A stretch of 64,000 nucleotides of DNA, from positions 1-64,000 of the forward strand of contig JBJHDH010000008.1 of the NCBI GenBank assembly GCA_050486445.1. Direction: 5' to 3'. Positions within the stretch are counted from its first letter, which is position 1. Every line of letters begins with the position of its first letter. The translations under genes were made by a program, and so were the position numbers. The stretch comes from Euryhalocaulis sp050486445 (GTDB taxonomy: Bacteria > Pseudomonadota > Alphaproteobacteria > Caulobacterales > Maricaulaceae). Of this stretch, positions 16,992 through 25,015 are shown piece after piece. Below the pieces are notes generated by a model that did not search any database, was not told the origin of the DNA, and saw only the letters and a program-made list of their open reading frames with translations.

Positions 16992-17624
16992 TTATCCCAG
17001 CAACCCGCGCGTGAATTCGGTCAGCCAGGTCTGGCGTTCGCGGCGCAGGCGCTCGGCGCGCAGGATCGTGTCCAGCCGGGCCGCCGTCGTCTCGAAATCG
17101 TCGTTCAGCAGCACATAGTCGTATTCGCCCCAGTGCGTCATCTCGGCGCTCGCGCCCGCCAGCCGGCGCTGGATCACCTCTTCGGAATCCTGCGCCCGCG
17201 TGCGCAGCCGCGCCTCCAGCTCCGCCATCGAGGGCGGCAGAATGAAGACGCTGACCACATCCTGATCCTGTTGCTGGATCAGTTGCTGCGCGCCCTGCCA
17301 GTCGATGTCGAGCAGCACGTCGCACCCGCTCTCGAAAATCTCCCGCACCGGCCCCTTCGGCGTGCCGTAGAGATTGCCGTGCACCACCGCCCACTCATAG
17401 AACCAGCCCGCCGCGCGCCGTATCTCGAACTCCTCGCGCGTCAGGAAGTGATAATCCCTCCCGTCCTCCTCGCCCGCGCGCGGCGCGCGCGTGGTGGCCG
17501 AGACCGAGAGCGTCAGTTCGGGATGCGTCTCCAGCAGGCGCCGGGCCAGCGACGACTTGCCCGCCCCCGAAGGGCTGGACAGGACCAGCAGCAATCCGCG
17601 CCGCATCCCTCCGCTATTCGACAT
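16992..17624 (-). CDS. gmk: Guanylate kinase
   Basis: Phosphorylates GMP to GDP. The 210-residue protein has Walker A SSPSGAGKSSLA near residue 16, the GMP-binding SVSATTRAPRAGEEDGRDY, and VLLDIDWQGAQQL. The start at 17624 has GGGAG about ten bases upstream and overlaps the yicC stop by eleven bases; an internal ATG at 17606 follows GGAGGG with almost no spacing. It ends the run fabD-fabG-acpP-fabF-mltG-yicC-gmk. Confidence 0.95.
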   Translation of the reverse strand: MSNSGGMRRGLLLVLSSPSGAGKSSLARRLLETHPELTLSVSATTRAPRAGEEDGRDYHFLTREEFEIRRAAGWFYEWAVVHGNLYGTPKGPVREIFESGCDVLLDIDWQGAQQLIQQQDQDVVSVFILPPSMAELEARLRTRAQDSEEVIQRRLAGASAEMTHWGEYDYVLLNDDFETTAARLDTILRAERLRRERQTWLTEFTRGLLG

Positions 17625-18507
17625 TCTGGATCTGCTCCCGCATCTGTTCGATCGAGGCTTTCAGGTCCAGCCCGATGCGCGTCAGCTCCAGATCCGCGGA
17701 TTTGGAGCACAGCGTATTGGCCTCGCGATTGAACTCCTGCGCAAGGAAATCCAGCTTGCGCCCGGCCGGCGAGCCTTCGGCCAGCAGGCCGCGCGCCGCG
17801 TCCACATGCGCGGCCAGCCGGTCCAGCTCCTCACGCACATCGGCCTTGGAGGCCAGCAGCGCGACCTCCTGCGCCAGCCGCCCGGGATCGAGGCGCGGGT
17901 CACCCTGCCCGTCCATCAATTCGTCCAGCCGCTCCAGCAGGCGCGCGCGGACCTGTTCCGGCTGCGACGACGACGCCGCGCCCGCCGCCGCGGTCAGCGC
18001 CGCCACCCGTTCCAGAATATCGGCCAGCGCCGCGGCGTTCGCGACGCCCTCTTCGGCCCGGCTGGCGGCCAGCCCGTCCAGCGCGCGCGCCAGCCCGGCC
18101 AGCAGCGCCGCCTCCATCGCCGCGCGCGCCTCGGAATCCTGCGTCTGGGTTTGCGCGCCCACCACGCCGGGCAGCATGAACAGCCCGTCCAGACGCGGCC
18201 GGTCGGCCACGCCATCCAGGCTATAGGGCTCCATCTCCGCCAGATAGGCGCGCAGCAGCGCGTGATTCACCCGCGCATCCACGGCGTCCTCGGCCGGGCG
18301 CGTGGTCAGGGCCAGATTCACCGAGCCGCGCACAAAGCGCGCCTGCACGGCCTTGCGCGCGCCGGGCTCCAGCCCGTCCAGGCCGGGCGGCAGCCGCATC
18401 CGCAAATCCAGCCCCCGCGCATTGACGCTGCGCGCCTCCCAGGTCCAGCGCAGCCCCTGATGGACGCCTTCGGCGCGCCCAAATCCGGTCATTCCCATGA
18501 TGCTCAT
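17614..18507 (-). CDS. yicC: YicC family endoribonuclease
   Basis: A 297-residue protein of the YicC family, shown in enterobacteria to be an RNA endonuclease. The hallmark start SIMGMTGFGRAEG and the C-terminal DUF1732 block (AQEFNREANTLCSKS...LTRIGLDLKASIEQMREQ) are both visible, so the protein is complete. It sits nine bases after mltG and overlaps gmk. Confidence 0.92.
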   Translation of the reverse strand: MSIMGMTGFGRAEGVHQGLRWTWEARSVNARGLDLRMRLPPGLDGLEPGARKAVQARFVRGSVNLALTTRPAEDAVDARVNHALLRAYLAEMEPYSLDGVADRPRLDGLFMLPGVVGAQTQTQDSEARAAMEAALLAGLARALDGLAASRAEEGVANAAALADILERVAALTAAAGAASSSQPEQVRARLLERLDELMDGQGDPRLDPGRLAQEVALLASKADVREELDRLAAHVDAARGLLAEGSPAGRKLDFLAQEFNREANTLCSKSADLELTRIGLDLKASIEQMREQIQNVE

Positions 18508-18516
18508 GGCGCGATC

Positions 18517-19629
18517 TTATTGCGAGTCGCGCCGCGCCGCCGCCTGTTCGCGCTCAATTGCGCGCCAGCGCGCCACATTGCGGTTGTGCTCGGCCAGCGT
18601 GGCGGCGAAGGCGTGGCCGCCCGTACCGTCGGCGACAAAGAAAATCTCCGGCGTATCGGGCGGATTCAGCACGGCGGCGATGGAGTCGCGTCCCGGATTG
18701 GCGATGGGCGTCGGCGGCAGCCCGTCAATATGATAGGTGTTGTAAGGATTATCCGCGTTATCCAGCTCGGACCGGCGGATGCCCCGGCCCAGCGCCAGCC
18801 CCTGCGTGATGCCATAGATAATGGTGGGGTCGCTCTCCAGCCGCATCCCCCGGCGCAGCCGGTTGACGAACACCGCGGCCACGCGCGGCCGCTCCGCCGC
18901 CACGCCGGTTTCCTTCTCCACCACGGATGCGAGGATAATCGCCTCTTCCCGCGTCGCGACAGGCAGGTCCGGCCGCCGCCCGTCCCAGAGCTGGTCCAGC
19001 AGCGCGGTTTGCGCCGCCTGCATCCGCGCCAGCAGCACGCCCCGGTCGGTCCCGCGCTGAACCATATAGGTCTCGGGCAGGATCGAGCCTTCCGCCGGCG
19101 GTTCAACAGGATCGCCGGTCAGCACATCCGCCGCGTTCAGAATCTCCGCCACCACGATGCTGGCCGCGCCCTCCGGCACGGTGACCGGATGCTGCACTAC
19201 CCGGCCTTCGACGATCAGCCGGTAAATCTGCGCGACGCTGGCGCCAGAGGGAATGGCGTATTCCCCGGCCTGCAATTGCTGCGCGCCGCCCTCGAACCGC
19301 GCCTTGATCTGGAAATAGAGTCCTTCCTCAATCGCGCCGGTGTCTTCCAGCTCCCCGGCGATGCGGCTGAGGCCCCAGCCACGCTCCAGCACAACGACGC
19401 GCGGCGCCCCGTCTTCGGTCGCGGGTCCGGCCTTCTCGATCTGATAGCCAAGCCAGCCATAGCCGGCCAGCAGCACCCCGGCCGCCAGCGTCGCCATACC
19501 GATGGCCGCCATCACCCCGATCAGGAAAAACTGGAACCCGCTCAGGCCCCCGCTCTTGCCGGCGCTCCCGGCAGCGTTCTGGCCCGCATCCGCGCCGCCT
19601 GCGCCGGTATCCGCCGGCGCGCCGCTCAT
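18517..19629 (-). CDS. mltG: Endolytic murein transglycosylase MltG
   Basis: Cuts growing glycan strands in peptidoglycan and so sets their length. The 370-residue protein has a cytoplasmic Gly/Ala-rich tail, one membrane helix at about residues 27-52 (LIGVMAAIGMATLAAGVLL), a LysM-like region and the YceG catalytic domain with ASVVEKETG (catalytic Glu) and PYNTYHIDGLPPTPIANPG. The ATG at 19629 overlaps the fabF stop as ATGA; the open frame further upstream lies inside fabF. Confidence 0.94.
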   Translation of the reverse strand: MSGAPADTGAGGADAGQNAAGSAGKSGGLSGFQFFLIGVMAAIGMATLAAGVLLAGYGWLGYQIEKAGPATEDGAPRVVVLERGWGLSRIAGELEDTGAIEEGLYFQIKARFEGGAQQLQAGEYAIPSGASVAQIYRLIVEGRVVQHPVTVPEGAASIVVAEILNAADVLTGDPVEPPAEGSILPETYMVQRGTDRGVLLARMQAAQTALLDQLWDGRRPDLPVATREEAIILASVVEKETGVAAERPRVAAVFVNRLRRGMRLESDPTIIYGITQGLALGRGIRRSELDNADNPYNTYHIDGLPPTPIANPGRDSIAAVLNPPDTPEIFFVADGTGGHAFAATLAEHNRNVARWRAIEREQAAARRDSQ

Positions 19630-20912
19630 GACGGCGCGACAAACACCAGCGAGGCGTTGGTGCCGCCAAAGCCGAAGGAATTGGACAGCGCCGCGCGCAC
19701 CGGCTTCTCCACCTTTTTGTGCGGAGCCAGATTGATCGCCGTGGCGACCGAAGGATTGTCCAGATTGATGGTCGGCGGGCACACGCCGTCGCGGATGGCC
19801 AGCACGCAGAACGCCGCCTCCACCGCGCCGGCCGCGCCCAGCAAATGGCCGATGGATGATTTGGTCGACGACATCACCAGATCGCCGGTGGCGTTGCCGA
19901 ACAGCCGCTCCACCGCGCGCAGCTCGATCTCGTCGCCCAGCGGCGTCGAGGTACCGTGCGCGTTCACATAGTCGATGTCGCTGGGCGAAAGCCCGGCGGC
20001 TTTCAGCGCCGCCTTCATCGAGCGATAGCCGCCATCGCCGTCCTCGGCCGGCGCCGTGATATGATGCGCGTCGCCACTAAGGCCATAGCCGGTGACCTCG
20101 CAGTAAATCTTCGCGCCGCGCGCCTTTGCGTGCTCGTATTCCTCCAGCACCAGAATCCCGGCGCCCTCGCCCATCACAAAGCCGTCGCGGCCTTCGTCAT
20201 AGGGGCGCGAGGCGATTTGCGGCGTGTCGTTATAGGAGGTGGACAGCGCACGGCAGCCGACAAAGCCGGCGATTCCCAGCCGGCAGATCGCCGCCTCCGC
20301 CCCGCCGGCGATCATCACATCGGCGTCGCCGGCGCGGATCAGCCGCGCGGCGTCGCCCGTGGCGTGCGCACCGGTGGAACAGGCCGTCACCACCGAATGG
20401 TTCGGCCCCTTGAAGCCGTGGCGGATCGAGACATGGCCCGACGCCAGATTGATCAGCATCGAGGGGATGACGAACGGGCCGATCTTGCGCGGCCCCTTTT
20501 CGTGCAGATCCACCGCGGCGTCATACATCGTCTGCAAGCCGCCGATGCCGGAGCCGATCATCACGCCGGTGCGCTCGCGCGCCTCGTCGTCCTCCGGCGC
20601 CCATCCGGAATCCCGGATCGCCTCATCGGCGGCGGCGATGGCGTAGACGATGAACTCGTCCATGCGCCGCTGGTCCTTGGGCGAGACCGCCGCGTCGGCG
20701 TCAAACGCAAACGCCTTGTCGGCCCCGCCGCCGGCGCGGCCGTCCGTGCGCGGCACCTGACATGCGATCCGGCAGGCCAGGTCGGCGGTCTCGAAATTTT
20801 CGATTGCGTTCGCGCCGGATTCGCCAGCCAGCAGCCGGGCCCAGACGTTCTCGACGCCCGCGCCCAGCGGCGTGACCAACCCTATTCCGGTAACGACAAC
20901 ACGCCGCGCCAC
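19626..20912 (-). CDS. fabF: 3-oxoacyl-[acyl-carrier-protein] synthase II
   Basis: Condensing enzyme of fatty-acid elongation, 428 residues. The Cys-His-His triad is readable: ACSTGAHATG (Cys), VNAHGTSTPLGD (His) and SSTKSSIGHLLGAAG (His, with the conserved Lys). The N-terminus RRVVVTGIGLVTPLG is standard. It lies 12 bp after acpP, the usual acpP-fabF pair. Confidence 0.97.
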   Translation of the reverse strand: MARRVVVTGIGLVTPLGAGVENVWARLLAGESGANAIENFETADLACRIACQVPRTDGRAGGGADKAFAFDADAAVSPKDQRRMDEFIVYAIAAADEAIRDSGWAPEDDEARERTGVMIGSGIGGLQTMYDAAVDLHEKGPRKIGPFVIPSMLINLASGHVSIRHGFKGPNHSVVTACSTGAHATGDAARLIRAGDADVMIAGGAEAAICRLGIAGFVGCRALSTSYNDTPQIASRPYDEGRDGFVMGEGAGILVLEEYEHAKARGAKIYCEVTGYGLSGDAHHITAPAEDGDGGYRSMKAALKAAGLSPSDIDYVNAHGTSTPLGDEIELRAVERLFGNATGDLVMSSTKSSIGHLLGAAGAVEAAFCVLAIRDGVCPPTINLDNPSVATAINLAPHKKVEKPVRAALSNSFGFGGTNASLVFVAPS

Positions 20913-20924
20913 CTGCGCGTTCGC

Positions 20925-21158
20925 CTATTTCTTTTCCTGAATGTATTTCACCGCGTCGCCGACGGTCTGAATATGTTCGGCGGCGTCGTCCGGAATTTCG
21001 ATGTCGAACTCTTCCTCAAAGGCCATGACCAGTTCGACATTGTCGAGCGAGTCCGCGCCCAGATCGTCGATGAAGCTCGCCTCCATCGTGACCTTATCCG
21101 CCTCGACGTCGAGGTGCTCAACGACGATTTTCTTCACCCGTTCCTGAACGTCAGACAT
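20925..21158 (-). CDS. acpP: Acyl carrier protein
   Basis: A 77-residue acidic carrier protein. The phosphopantetheine attachment serine is in DLGADSLDNVELVM (Ser at about residue 37). The helix II motif and EEFDIEIPDDAAEHIQTV follow the textbook sequence. It sits between fabG and fabF with a 179 bp upstream gap, which may carry its own promoter, as is usual for this highly expressed gene. Confidence 0.98.
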   Translation of the reverse strand: MSDVQERVKKIVVEHLDVEADKVTMEASFIDDLGADSLDNVELVMAFEEEFDIEIPDDAAEHIQTVGDAVKYIQEKK

Positions 21159-21337
21159 TTCGTGCCCTCTTTCTCACTGCTCCGGTCACTGGAAACGTGC
21201 GCCGGAGAGTCTGTGTTGCACCCGCCGAGGGGGGTAGATCCGCCACGCACGCGGCGAGCCTTATCATGCCGTTTCGAGGAAGGCCAGCAAGCCCCAAAAG
21301 GCCGTATCACGCACTCTGCGGTGCGCCTCCCGGCAGG

Positions 21338-22075
21338 CTAGATCATCGCCATTCCGCCATTTACATGCAATGTCTGGCCGGTGACATAACCGGCCTCGTC
21401 GCTGGCCAGATAGACACAGGCGGCCGCCACATCGGCCCCCTCGCCCAGCCGGGCGGCGGGGATTCGGTCGGTAATCGCCTTTTTCTGGGCCTCGTTCAGC
21501 GCCTCGGTCATGGGCGAGCCGATAAAGCCCGGCGCGACGCAATTCACGGTCACGCCCCGGCTGGCGACCTCCTGGGCCAGAGCCTTGGAAAACCCGATCA
21601 TCCCGGCCTTGGAGGCGGCGTAATTGGCCTGGCCCGGATTGCCGGTCACCCCCACCACCGAGGTAATGCCGATAATCCGCCCGTGGCGCGCCTTCATCAT
21701 GCCGCGCATCGCCGCCCGGGCCAGCCGGAAATAGGCGCCCAGATTGATTCGCAGCACCGTTTCCCAGTCCTCGTCCTTCATCCGCATCAAAAGCTGGTCG
21801 CGCGTCACCCCGGCGTTGGACACCAGAATGTCCAGCCCGCCCAGCGCCGTCTCCGCCCGGCCCGGCAGGGCCGCGACCGCTTCGGAATCGCCAAGGTCGC
21901 AGACCGCGATCCCCGCGCGTTCGCCCAGCCCGGCGGCCAGCTCCCGCAGCTTCTCCTCGCGCGTGCCGGAAAGCATCACATGCGCGCCCTGGGCATGCAG
22001 CGCACGGGCGATGGCGCCGCCAATCCCCCCCGTGGCGCCGGTGACCAGCGCCTTGCGTCCGCTCAGATCGAACAT
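21338..22075 (-). CDS. fabG: 3-oxoacyl-[acyl-carrier-protein] reductase
   Basis: NADPH-dependent reductase of fatty-acid elongation, 245 residues. The Rossmann motif TGATGGIGGAIA, the NAG strand (LVSNAGVTRDQLLMRM), the active-site Y-x-x-x-K in NYAASKAGMIGFSKA and the C-terminal GQTLHVNGGMAMI all fit FabG. It follows fabD with a three-base gap. Confidence 0.96.
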   Translation of the reverse strand: MFDLSGRKALVTGATGGIGGAIARALHAQGAHVMLSGTREEKLRELAAGLGERAGIAVCDLGDSEAVAALPGRAETALGGLDILVSNAGVTRDQLLMRMKDEDWETVLRINLGAYFRLARAAMRGMMKARHGRIIGITSVVGVTGNPGQANYAASKAGMIGFSKALAQEVASRGVTVNCVAPGFIGSPMTEALNEAQKKAITDRIPAARLGEGADVAAACVYLASDEAGYVTGQTLHVNGGMAMI

Positions 22076-22078
22076 CCT

Positions 22079-23023
22079 CTACTCCTTCAGCGAGGCGGCC
22101 AGCGCCCGCAGCTCTTCCGGCGTCCCCGCCGTCTCGCCCGCCGCCTGTGGCGCGATGCGTTTGGCGAGGCCGGTCAGCACCTTGCCCGCGCCGATCTCGA
22201 TAAAGCGTGTCACGCCGGATTCGGCCATCCATTCCACACTTTCGCGCCAGCGTACGCGCGCCGTCATCTGCTCCACCAGCAGGCGTTTCAGCACAGCCGG
22301 GTCGGTCTCTGGCCGCGCCGTGACATTGGCGACGATGGGCCGAACCGGCGCATTGAACTCCAGTTGCGACAGCGCCGCTTCCAGATCGGCGGCGGCCGGC
22401 TGCATCAGCGCGCTGTGGAACGGGCCGGAAACCGGCAACTGCACGGCGCGCTTCACGCCCAGCGCCTGCGCCGCGTCCAGCGCGCGCTCCACCGCCAGGC
22501 GCCCGCCGGAAATCACGATCTGGCCCGGCGCGTTGTCGTTGGCGATCTCGCACACGCCCAGATTGGCGCCGGCGGCGCAGGCGCGGTTGGCGGTCTCGTA
22601 ATCGGCGCCGAGCAGCGCCGCCATCGCGCCTTCGCCGGGCGGACAGGCGGCGGCCATCGCCCGGCCCCGGCGGCGCAGCAGCACGGCGGCCTCTTCCAGG
22701 CCCAGCGCCCCGGCCGCGCACAGCGCCGTCGCTTCGCCCAGGCTGTGCCCGGCCAGCCAGTCGGCGCGCTCTACCGTGACGCCGAATTCCTGTTCCAGCG
22801 CCGCTATCGCCGCCATCGAGACAGCCATCAGCGCCGGCTGGGCGTTCTCGGTCAGGCGCAGCGTCTCCTCCGGCCCCTCCCACATCAGGGTGGAGAGCTT
22901 TTCGCCCAGCGCCGCGTCCACCCGCTCAAAGACTTCGCGGGCGGCGGGAAAGGCCTCGGCCAGCGGCTTGCCCATGCCCACGGTCTGACTGCCCTGACCC
23001 GGAAAACAGAATGCGACGCTCAT
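22079..23023 (-). CDS. fabD: Malonyl-CoA:ACP transacylase
   Basis: Loads malonyl groups onto ACP. The 314-residue protein opens MSVAFCFPGQGSQTVGMG and has the nucleophile motif LAGHSLGE and the conserved QLPVSGPFHSALM (catalytic His). The start at 23023 has GAGGG just upstream; the frame is open to 23107, but that extension precedes the family's conserved start. It is the first gene of the minus-strand fab run and is divergent from rpsF. Confidence 0.96.
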   Translation of the reverse strand: MSVAFCFPGQGSQTVGMGKPLAEAFPAAREVFERVDAALGEKLSTLMWEGPEETLRLTENAQPALMAVSMAAIAALEQEFGVTVERADWLAGHSLGEATALCAAGALGLEEAAVLLRRRGRAMAAACPPGEGAMAALLGADYETANRACAAGANLGVCEIANDNAPGQIVISGGRLAVERALDAAQALGVKRAVQLPVSGPFHSALMQPAAADLEAALSQLEFNAPVRPIVANVTARPETDPAVLKRLLVEQMTARVRWRESVEWMAESGVTRFIEIGAGKVLTGLAKRIAPQAAGETAGTPEELRALAASLKE

Positions 23024-23323
23024 ACCACCCTCATATCGGGGCCCCGGAATCGAAACCCGCCGCGTTTTTAGGCGGCGGAACCTTGCGCGCAATAGCCAAA
23101 CAGCCACAGCCCCGTGAACCGGGCTTTTCCCGCCTCCCGCCCTGCCCCGGCCGCTTGCCCCCGGACCCCGCCGCCTTTATAGAGCGCGGCTTGATCCGGG
23201 ACCGCGGTCCCCCTCGCGAATTCCAAAGGTCCGGGCGGCAATCGCCCGGCGCGCGGCGGGGAGCCATCGGACAGGGCGCGCCCTTCGCGTCCCGTGCGCC
23301 GCGGCCCACAGGAAGGGATGACC
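23024..23323. other. Divergent intergenic region fabD / rpsF
   Basis: These 300 bp should hold the promoters of both runs and the leader of the S6 operon. I see a perfect 14-base palindrome GGGACCGCGGTCCC at 23198-23211, well placed to act as an operator or a leader hairpin for rpsF. S6-S18 leader elements with a CCG-containing loop are known in other bacteria, but I cannot confirm that motif here. No coding region is convincing. Confidence 0.4.
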
Positions 23324-23734
23324 ATGCCGCTTTACGAGCATGTCCTGATTGCACGTCAGGATGTTTCGCCCCAGCAGGTCGACGAGATCGTCGAGGGGCT
23401 CAAGAAAGAGATCGAAGAGGCCGGCGGCTCGGTGAAAAAGACCGAGTACTGGGGCCTGCGCAATCTCGCCTATCGCATCGCCAAGAACCGTAAGGGCCAT
23501 TACACCCTGATCGGCATGGAGGCCCCGGCCTCGCTGATCGCGGAAATGGAGCGCAAGCTGCGCATCAATGAAGACGTGCTGCGCTACATGACCACAAAGG
23601 TCGAGGAGATCACAGACGAGCCCTCGCCCGTCATCTCCAAGCGCGACCGTGGCGACCGGCCAGAGCGTGGCGACCGCGGTGATCGTGGCGACCGCGGTGA
23701 TCGCGGCGGCCGTGATTTCCGGCGCGATTTCTAG
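23324..23734 (+). CDS. rpsF: 30S ribosomal protein S6
   Basis: A 136-residue bS6 with the usual core MPLYEHVLIARQD ... KTEYWGLRNLAYRI ... YTLIGMEAP. The start at 23324 is preferred: GGAAGG at 23311-23316 gives a spacing of seven, while an ATG at 23318 abuts it. The last ~25 residues are a low-complexity tail with four RGD units plus RGGRDFRRDF. It opens rpsF-rpsR-rplI. Confidence 0.96.
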   Translation: MPLYEHVLIARQDVSPQQVDEIVEGLKKEIEEAGGSVKKTEYWGLRNLAYRIAKNRKGHYTLIGMEAPASLIAEMERKLRINEDVLRYMTTKVEEITDEPSPVISKRDRGDRPERGDRGDRGDRGDRGGRDFRRDF

Positions 23735-23746
23735 GAGGACGGTTCC

Positions 23747-24004
23747 ATGTCGGACAAGCTGAACATTTCCACCATCCCGACCCGCCGCACTTTCGGCCGC
23801 CGCCGCAAAGTGTGCCCGTTCTCCGGCGAAGGCGCGCCGAAGATCGACTACAAAGACCCCAAGCTGCTGCAACGCTACATGTCCGAAAAGGGCAAGATCG
23901 TTCCGGCGCGCATCACGGCGGTCTCGGCCAAGGCCCAGCGCGATCTGGCGCGCGCCATCAAGCGCGCACGCTATATGGCGCTGCTGCCCTACGCCCAGCT
24001 CTAG
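23747..24004 (+). CDS. rpsR: 30S ribosomal protein S18
   Basis: An 85-residue bS18, partner of S6 on the 30S platform. The conserved FGRRRKVCPFSGEG, IDYKDPKLLQRYMSEKGKI and the C-terminal AQRDLARAIKRARYMALLP are all present. It is preceded by AGGAGG and lies 12 bp after rpsF. Confidence 0.98.
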   Translation: MSDKLNISTIPTRRTFGRRRKVCPFSGEGAPKIDYKDPKLLQRYMSEKGKIVPARITAVSAKAQRDLARAIKRARYMALLPYAQL

Positions 24005-24014
24005 GAGACCGCAC

Positions 24015-24698
24015 ATGCAGATCGTTCTGCTCGAACGCATCGAAAATCTGGGCGCGATGGGCGAAGTCGTCACCGTGCGCCCCGGCTATGCGCGCAATTT
24101 TCTGCTGCCGCAGAAAAAGGCGCTGCGCGCCACCAGCGACAATATCGCCCGCTTTGAACGCGAGCGCGCCGCGCTGGAGCAACTGAACGAGGAACGCCGC
24201 GCCGAGGCCGCCCGCTCGGGCCAGGGTCTGGACGGCCAGTCCTTCGTGCTGATCCGGCAGGCCGGCGACACCGGCCAGCTTTATGGCTCGGTCACCTCGC
24301 GCGACATCGCCGACGCGGCCAGCCAGTCCGGCACGGACATCACGCGCGGCCAGGTCCGGCTGGACCAGCCGATCAAGACCATCGGCCTTTACGAGATCCG
24401 CATCCGGCTTCACCCGGAAGTGCATGTCACCGTGAAGGTCAATGTCGCCCGCAGCACCGACGAGGCGGAGCGTCAGGCCAAAGGCGAGGACGTGATCGCC
24501 AGCGCCCTGGAACAGGACCGCGCCGCGGCCCTGGCCGAGCGCACCTCGCTCAGCGAGGAAGAGGCGAAGCGCCTGTTCGACGAAGGCGCCGCCCCCGATC
24601 TGGTCGAAGAGTCCGCGGAAGCCGAAGGCGAAGCCGAAACGGCCGAAGCAGCCGAAGCCGAAGCCGCTCCGGCGGAAGACGAAACCGCCGGCCAGTAA
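24015..24698 (+). CDS. rplI: 50S ribosomal protein L9 with long acidic C-terminal tail
   Basis: A bL9 of 227 residues. The N-terminal domain (MQIVLLERIENLGAMGEVV, RPGYARNFLLPQKKA) and C-terminal domain (LYGSVTSRDIADA, TIGLYEIRIRLHPEV) account for about 150 residues, the family's usual length. The remaining ~75 residues are Ala/Glu-rich and low in complexity (EAEGEAETAEAAEAEAAP). Such tails are seen in some alphaproteobacteria. GGAG precedes the start, and a strong terminator follows. Confidence 0.97.
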   Translation: MQIVLLERIENLGAMGEVVTVRPGYARNFLLPQKKALRATSDNIARFERERAALEQLNEERRAEAARSGQGLDGQSFVLIRQAGDTGQLYGSVTSRDIADAASQSGTDITRGQVRLDQPIKTIGLYEIRIRLHPEVHVTVKVNVARSTDEAERQAKGEDVIASALEQDRAAALAERTSLSEEEAKRLFDEGAAPDLVEESAEAEGEAETAEAAEAEAAPAEDETAGQ

Positions 24699-25015
24699 CC
24701 GCCGGCGCAACAGGACTAACCCGCGCACAAGACGACGGGCTGGGGCGGCGCTTCCGGGCGCCGCCCTTTTTTCTTATGCGCTGCACGCAGTTGCCCCCGT
24801 TTCTTTGCGCGCCGGCGCCAGGCCCGGCGTATGACACTTGCCCCGGACCCGATCCGGGGGTCGTGTGAAACGCGTGAAACAAACCCACAGCTATGCGCGC
24901 TCCGCTGCGCTTGTAGCCTCGCCGCGCGGCGGCGGCGTTGCTACACATTCGGGTAACGAATTCGACGCTCCCCGCAACAACGACAGAACACAAAACAGAA
25001 CGCCGCACCGGACGC
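24699..25015. other. Intergenic region rplI / dnaB
   Basis: These 317 bp hold a strong intrinsic terminator (24743-24772) and a short palindrome CCCCGGAcccgaTCCGGGG (24841-24859), one of several copies of that hairpin in the window. The rest presumably includes the dnaB promoter, for which I see no clear -35/-10. No gene is supported. Confidence 0.5.
24743..24772 (+). terminator. Rho-independent terminator after rplI
   Basis: A perfect nine-pair stem GGGCGGCGC / GCGCCGCCC with a six-base loop TTCCGG, followed directly by six T. It lies 45 bases after the rplI stop and should end the ribosomal protein transcript. Confidence 0.9.

Noticed and set aside
17491..19971. An 826-codon open frame on the plus strand opposite gmk, yicC and mltG
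   Set aside because: It is the GC-rich shadow of three well-recognised minus-strand genes; composition is dominated by Arg, Ala, Gln and His, and no domain is visible.
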